Shown piece after piece: positions 6,965 to 9,051 of a DNA stretch of 9,051 nt (positions within the stretch are counted from its first letter, which is position 1; each line of letters starts with the position of its first letter). Source of the stretch: Chitinophagaceae bacterium. Lineage in GTDB: Bacteria; Bacteroidota; Bacteroidia; Chitinophagales; Chitinophagaceae. Position numbers and translations under genes: made by a program. The notes under the pieces are model-generated. The model searched no databases. It was not told the origin of the DNA and saw only the letters and a list, made by a program, of their open reading frames with translations. The stretch is taken from contig JAACZX010000071.1 in NCBI GenBank assembly GCA_009996555.1, positions 1 through 9,051 on the forward strand. The letters are read 5' to 3'.

Positions 6965-7311
6965 AATTGATCGTGGCCATTGGTATTCTCTTTTTATGTT
7001 CCTGCACTTACAATAAGGAAGAGCTGCTGTACAATAATACCTGTGATACAAGCAATGTTAAATACAGTGTGCAGGTAACAAACACACTCAATGCAAATTG
7101 CATAAGCTGCCATGCAGGTGCAACAGCATCTGGCGGAATTATGCTCGATGATTACACAAGTGTGCGTGCTGCAGCCATCAGCGGCCGTTTGCTGGGAGCC
7201 ATTTCACATGCGCCCGGTTACCGAGGCATGCCCGATCTTGCTCCCAAACTTCCTGAATGCCGCATTGCTGAAATAAGAACATGGATGAGAAACGGAATGC
7301 TGAACAATTAA
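6961..7311 (+). CDS. Monohaem c-type cytochrome lipoprotein
   Basis: The 116-residue protein has a short signal peptide ending in LCSC, with the likely lipidated cysteine at 15. The haem c attachment motif CISCH lies at residues 47-51 (C47, C50, axial H51). A likely distal axial methionine is M90 in YRGMPDLAP, followed by the closing helix CRIAEIRTWMRNGML, as in small class I-like cytochrome domains. Two additional cysteines (28 and 100) could form a disulfide. It should sit on the periplasmic face of a membrane as an electron carrier; its partners are unknown. The ATG overlaps the preceding stop (ATGA), which argues for coupled translation with the OB-fold protein. The YceI gene begins 11 nt after its stop. 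Confidence 0.88.
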   Translation: MKLIVAIGILFLCSCTYNKEELLYNNTCDTSNVKYSVQVTNTLNANCISCHAGATASGGIMLDDYTSVRAAAISGRLLGAISHAPGYRGMPDLAPKLPECRIAEIRTWMRNGMLNN

Positions 7312-7322
7312 ACTTATTACAG

Positions 7323-7892
7323 ATGCGTATGTTCTTTCTCTTTTATCTTTTATGCAATGTATTCCTGCAGGCCCGGGCACAGGAAAATTATATGACCCGT
7401 AACGGACAGATCAGTTTTTTCTCTTCTACCCCGTTGGAAGATATCAAGGCAACAAACAACGAAGTGGCATCGGTCATTAACAGTAAAACGGGCAGCATAC
7501 AGTTTATCGTTTTGATCAAAAGTTTTCAATTTAAGAAAGCGGCCATGCAGGGGCATTTCAATGGAAAAGATTACATGGATAGTGATCAATACCCAAAAGC
7601 AGAATTAAAAGGAACGGTTGTAAATATCAGCACTGTCAACTTCAGCAAAGACGGCACTTATCCTGTAACAGTTGAAGGCACACTCAACATGCATGGCGTT
7701 ACAAACAGCATCAAAACAAGCGGAACAATTTCAGTGAAAGCCGGTGTCATCAACAGTTCTGCTGTGTTCAATATCCGGCTGGCAGATTATAAAATAGCAG
7801 TGCCATCCATTGTGTCAAAAAAAGTAGCAGAAAAAGTGGAAGTAACAGTGAACTGCAACTATCAACCCTATCAACAAAAAACAAAACAATGA
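7323..7892 (+). CDS. YceI-family periplasmic protein
   Basis: YceI proteins are lipocalin-like barrels; characterised relatives bind polyisoprenoid chains such as quinone-like lipids. This one has 189 residues: a signal peptide of about 19-20 residues ending ARA|Q, then FSSTPLEDIKATNNEVAS, IQFIVLIKSFQFKKAAMQGHFN, the family stretch MDSDQYPKAELKGTV (about 85-99), YPVTVEGTLNMHGVTN (about 113-128) and a closing DYKIAVP segment. It should be soluble in the periplasm. The ATG at 7323 is chosen because it leads directly into the signal peptide; an ATG 6 nt later is equally possible, and the longer in-frame start at 7281 lies inside the cytochrome gene. Its TGA overlaps the next ATG (ATGA). Next to a cytochrome, a quinone or isoprenoid carrier role is a reasonable inference. 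Confidence 0.92.
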   Translation: MRMFFLFYLLCNVFLQARAQENYMTRNGQISFFSSTPLEDIKATNNEVASVINSKTGSIQFIVLIKSFQFKKAAMQGHFNGKDYMDSDQYPKAELKGTVVNISTVNFSKDGTYPVTVEGTLNMHGVTNSIKTSGTISVKAGVINSSAVFNIRLADYKIAVPSIVSKKVAEKVEVTVNCNYQPYQQKTKQ

Positions 7893-8791
7893 TCATGCGC
7901 TATCAACTACAGTTCCTGTTTTTGCTGATCGTCACCAACGCTTCTTTCCTGCATGCACAGGAAGTTGACCTGAACAATGAACTGGACTCCGGCAAACAAA
8001 AACCAAAAACAGAGTACATCAATTATACATTCCAGTCATCACGCATTATCAATGGTCATTCAATTGAAATTATTCCCAAAGGGATGATGGACTTTCGTAT
8101 CGCTCACCGTTTCGGTACGCTTAACGGTGGTTTCTATGAATTGTTTGGGTTGGATAATGCCAGCATGCGGATGAGTTTTGATTTTGGTCTTGCACCTAAC
8201 CTGATGGTGGGCGTGGGCAGAAGCACATACCAAAAGCAATACGATGGTTTTGTCAAGTACCGCTTTCTTCGCCAGAGCAAAGGCGAACGTACCATGCCCA
8301 TCAGTGCAGCCATCGCATCATCTGTAATGCTTACAACATTGAAATGGCAGGACCCGACAAGAGAAAATTTATTTTCATCACGCTTGCAGTATGCCCACCA
8401 GCTTATTCTTGCACGCAAGTTTTCTGAAGGTACTTCCCTGCAACTGATGCCCACACTTGTGCATTATAATCTTGTAACAAAAGCCACTGATCCAAACGAT
8501 ATTCTTGCCCTGGGTATTGGCGGCAGGCAACGCATTACGCAAATGATATCGGTAAATGCAGAATATTATTACCTGTTCCCGGGTTCACGTTTTGAAGGCA
8601 CCACCAATTCTTTCTCCATGGGATTTGATATTGAAACCGGCGGACATGTGTTTCAGCTGCATTTCACCAATTCACGTGGTATGACGGAGCGTACATTCAT
8701 CAGCGAAACAGCCGGAAGCTGGGGCAAAGGAAATATTCTCTTTGGCTTCAATATTTCAAGGATGTTTAACTTGCAAAGAAAAAGACGCTGA
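7889..8791 (+). CDS. DUF5777-family outer-membrane beta-barrel protein
   Basis: The 300-residue protein has a signal peptide (about 1-23, ending LHA|Q) and then the family hallmark region: TFQSSRIINGHSIEIIPKG, MDFRIAHRFGTLNGGFYELFGLDNASMRMSFDFGL and LMVGVGRSTYQKQYDGFVKYRF, roughly residues 47-131. The rest is alternating strands to a C-terminus with ILFGFNISRMFNL, as expected of an outer-membrane barrel. The function of the family is unknown. The ATG at 7889 overlaps the YceI stop; an ATG 6 nt later would shorten the signal peptide by two residues. Position after a periplasmic cytochrome and YceI suggests a shared envelope process. Confidence 0.9.
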   Translation: MIMRYQLQFLFLLIVTNASFLHAQEVDLNNELDSGKQKPKTEYINYTFQSSRIINGHSIEIIPKGMMDFRIAHRFGTLNGGFYELFGLDNASMRMSFDFGLAPNLMVGVGRSTYQKQYDGFVKYRFLRQSKGERTMPISAAIASSVMLTTLKWQDPTRENLFSSRLQYAHQLILARKFSEGTSLQLMPTLVHYNLVTKATDPNDILALGIGGRQRITQMISVNAEYYYLFPGSRFEGTTNSFSMGFDIETGGHVFQLHFTNSRGMTERTFISETAGSWGKGNILFGFNISRMFNLQRKRR

Positions 8792-8815
8792 TGCGAGCGG
8801 CTTATCAAACCATTT

Positions 8816-9051
8816 ATGCGTTACACAATTCTGTTCCTTGTTTTTGTGATTGTACTTGCTGCCTGCAAAAAAACAGGCACAGACAATAACAGTTCTGTTG
8901 ACATTACAAAAAGCACCTGGCGCATTACCTTCTTTTGGGATGTAACTGATAAAACCTCCGGCTTCAGCAGCTATTCGTTCATGTTTTCAAGTGGTGGCAC
9001 ACTTATGGCTCATGGCAGCTCATCAGCAATTACCGGCACATGGAACCAAAC
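8816..9051 (+). CDS. Small lipoprotein, 3'-truncated by the window
   Basis: An ATG at 8816 opens a frame that runs off the right edge (78 codons visible). It encodes MRYTILFLVFVIVLAAC, a lipoprotein signal with lipobox LAAC and the lipidated cysteine at 17, then KKTGTDNN and a beta-rich domain (STWRITFFWDVTDKTSGF ... SFMFSSGGTLMAHG ... ITGTW). The repeated W, F and G-turn pattern resembles lipocalin-like lipoproteins of Bacteroidota, but the fragment is too short to assign. It lies 24 nt after the DUF5777 stop and is probably the next gene of the same operon. Confidence 0.8.
   Translation, partial: MRYTILFLVFVIVLAACKKTGTDNNSSVDITKSTWRITFFWDVTDKTSGFSSYSFMFSSGGTLMAHGSSSAITGTWNQ

Noticed and set aside
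8791..8889. 32-codon cysteine-rich frame starting in a TGATG overlap with the DUF5777 stop
   Set aside because: It is an out-of-frame reading of the lipoprotein signal peptide at 8816; the lipoprotein frame has a clear lipobox and continues.

Overview
The window looks like the chromosome of a Bacteroidota bacterium, most likely a Chitinophagaceae-type member of the Chitinophagales. This rests on moderate GC, lipoproteins of the 'CANIVPPGGGPRD' Ig-like family, a DUF5777 beta-barrel gene, an ECF sigma factor paired with a one-pass membrane protein that ends in an outer-membrane barrel, the general lack of clear Shine-Dalgarno sequences, and TAnnTTTG-type -7 boxes. No rRNA, tRNA, CRISPR array, transposase or phage gene is visible. 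Assignments rest on reading motifs by eye; no database search was run.

Left part (1-4240, plus strand): the 3' two thirds or so of a UvrD-type helicase fused to a PD-(D/E)XK nuclease with four cysteines placed as in Fe-S nucleases. A strong 13-bp hairpin terminator follows. Next come an Ig-like domain lipoprotein and, 24 bp later, recR. The helicase-nuclease and RecR both belong to recombinational DNA repair; the lipoprotein between them is a cell-envelope protein.

Middle part (4254-6021, minus strand): a two-gene unit converging on recR. It holds an ECF-type sigma factor (GTG start preferred) and, overlapping it by 11 nt, a protein with a short cytoplasmic segment, one transmembrane helix, a long periplasmic linker and a C-terminal beta-barrel domain. 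The layout suggests a sigma/regulator pair in which the second protein could link outer membrane to cytoplasm.

Gap (6022-6547): about 526 bp without a secure gene. On the minus strand it holds a possible 48-codon small gene broken by one missing A.

Right part (6548-9051, plus strand): a tight operon of five envelope genes: a membrane-anchored OB-fold (tRNA_anti-like) protein, a monohaem c-type cytochrome lipoprotein, a YceI-family periplasmic protein, a DUF5777 beta-barrel protein and a lipoprotein cut by the window edge. Two junctions are ATGA stop/start overlaps and the others are 11 and 24 nt gaps. The set suggests a co-translated periplasmic redox or lipid-carrier module of unknown job, and it is the most promising candidate here for an undescribed system.
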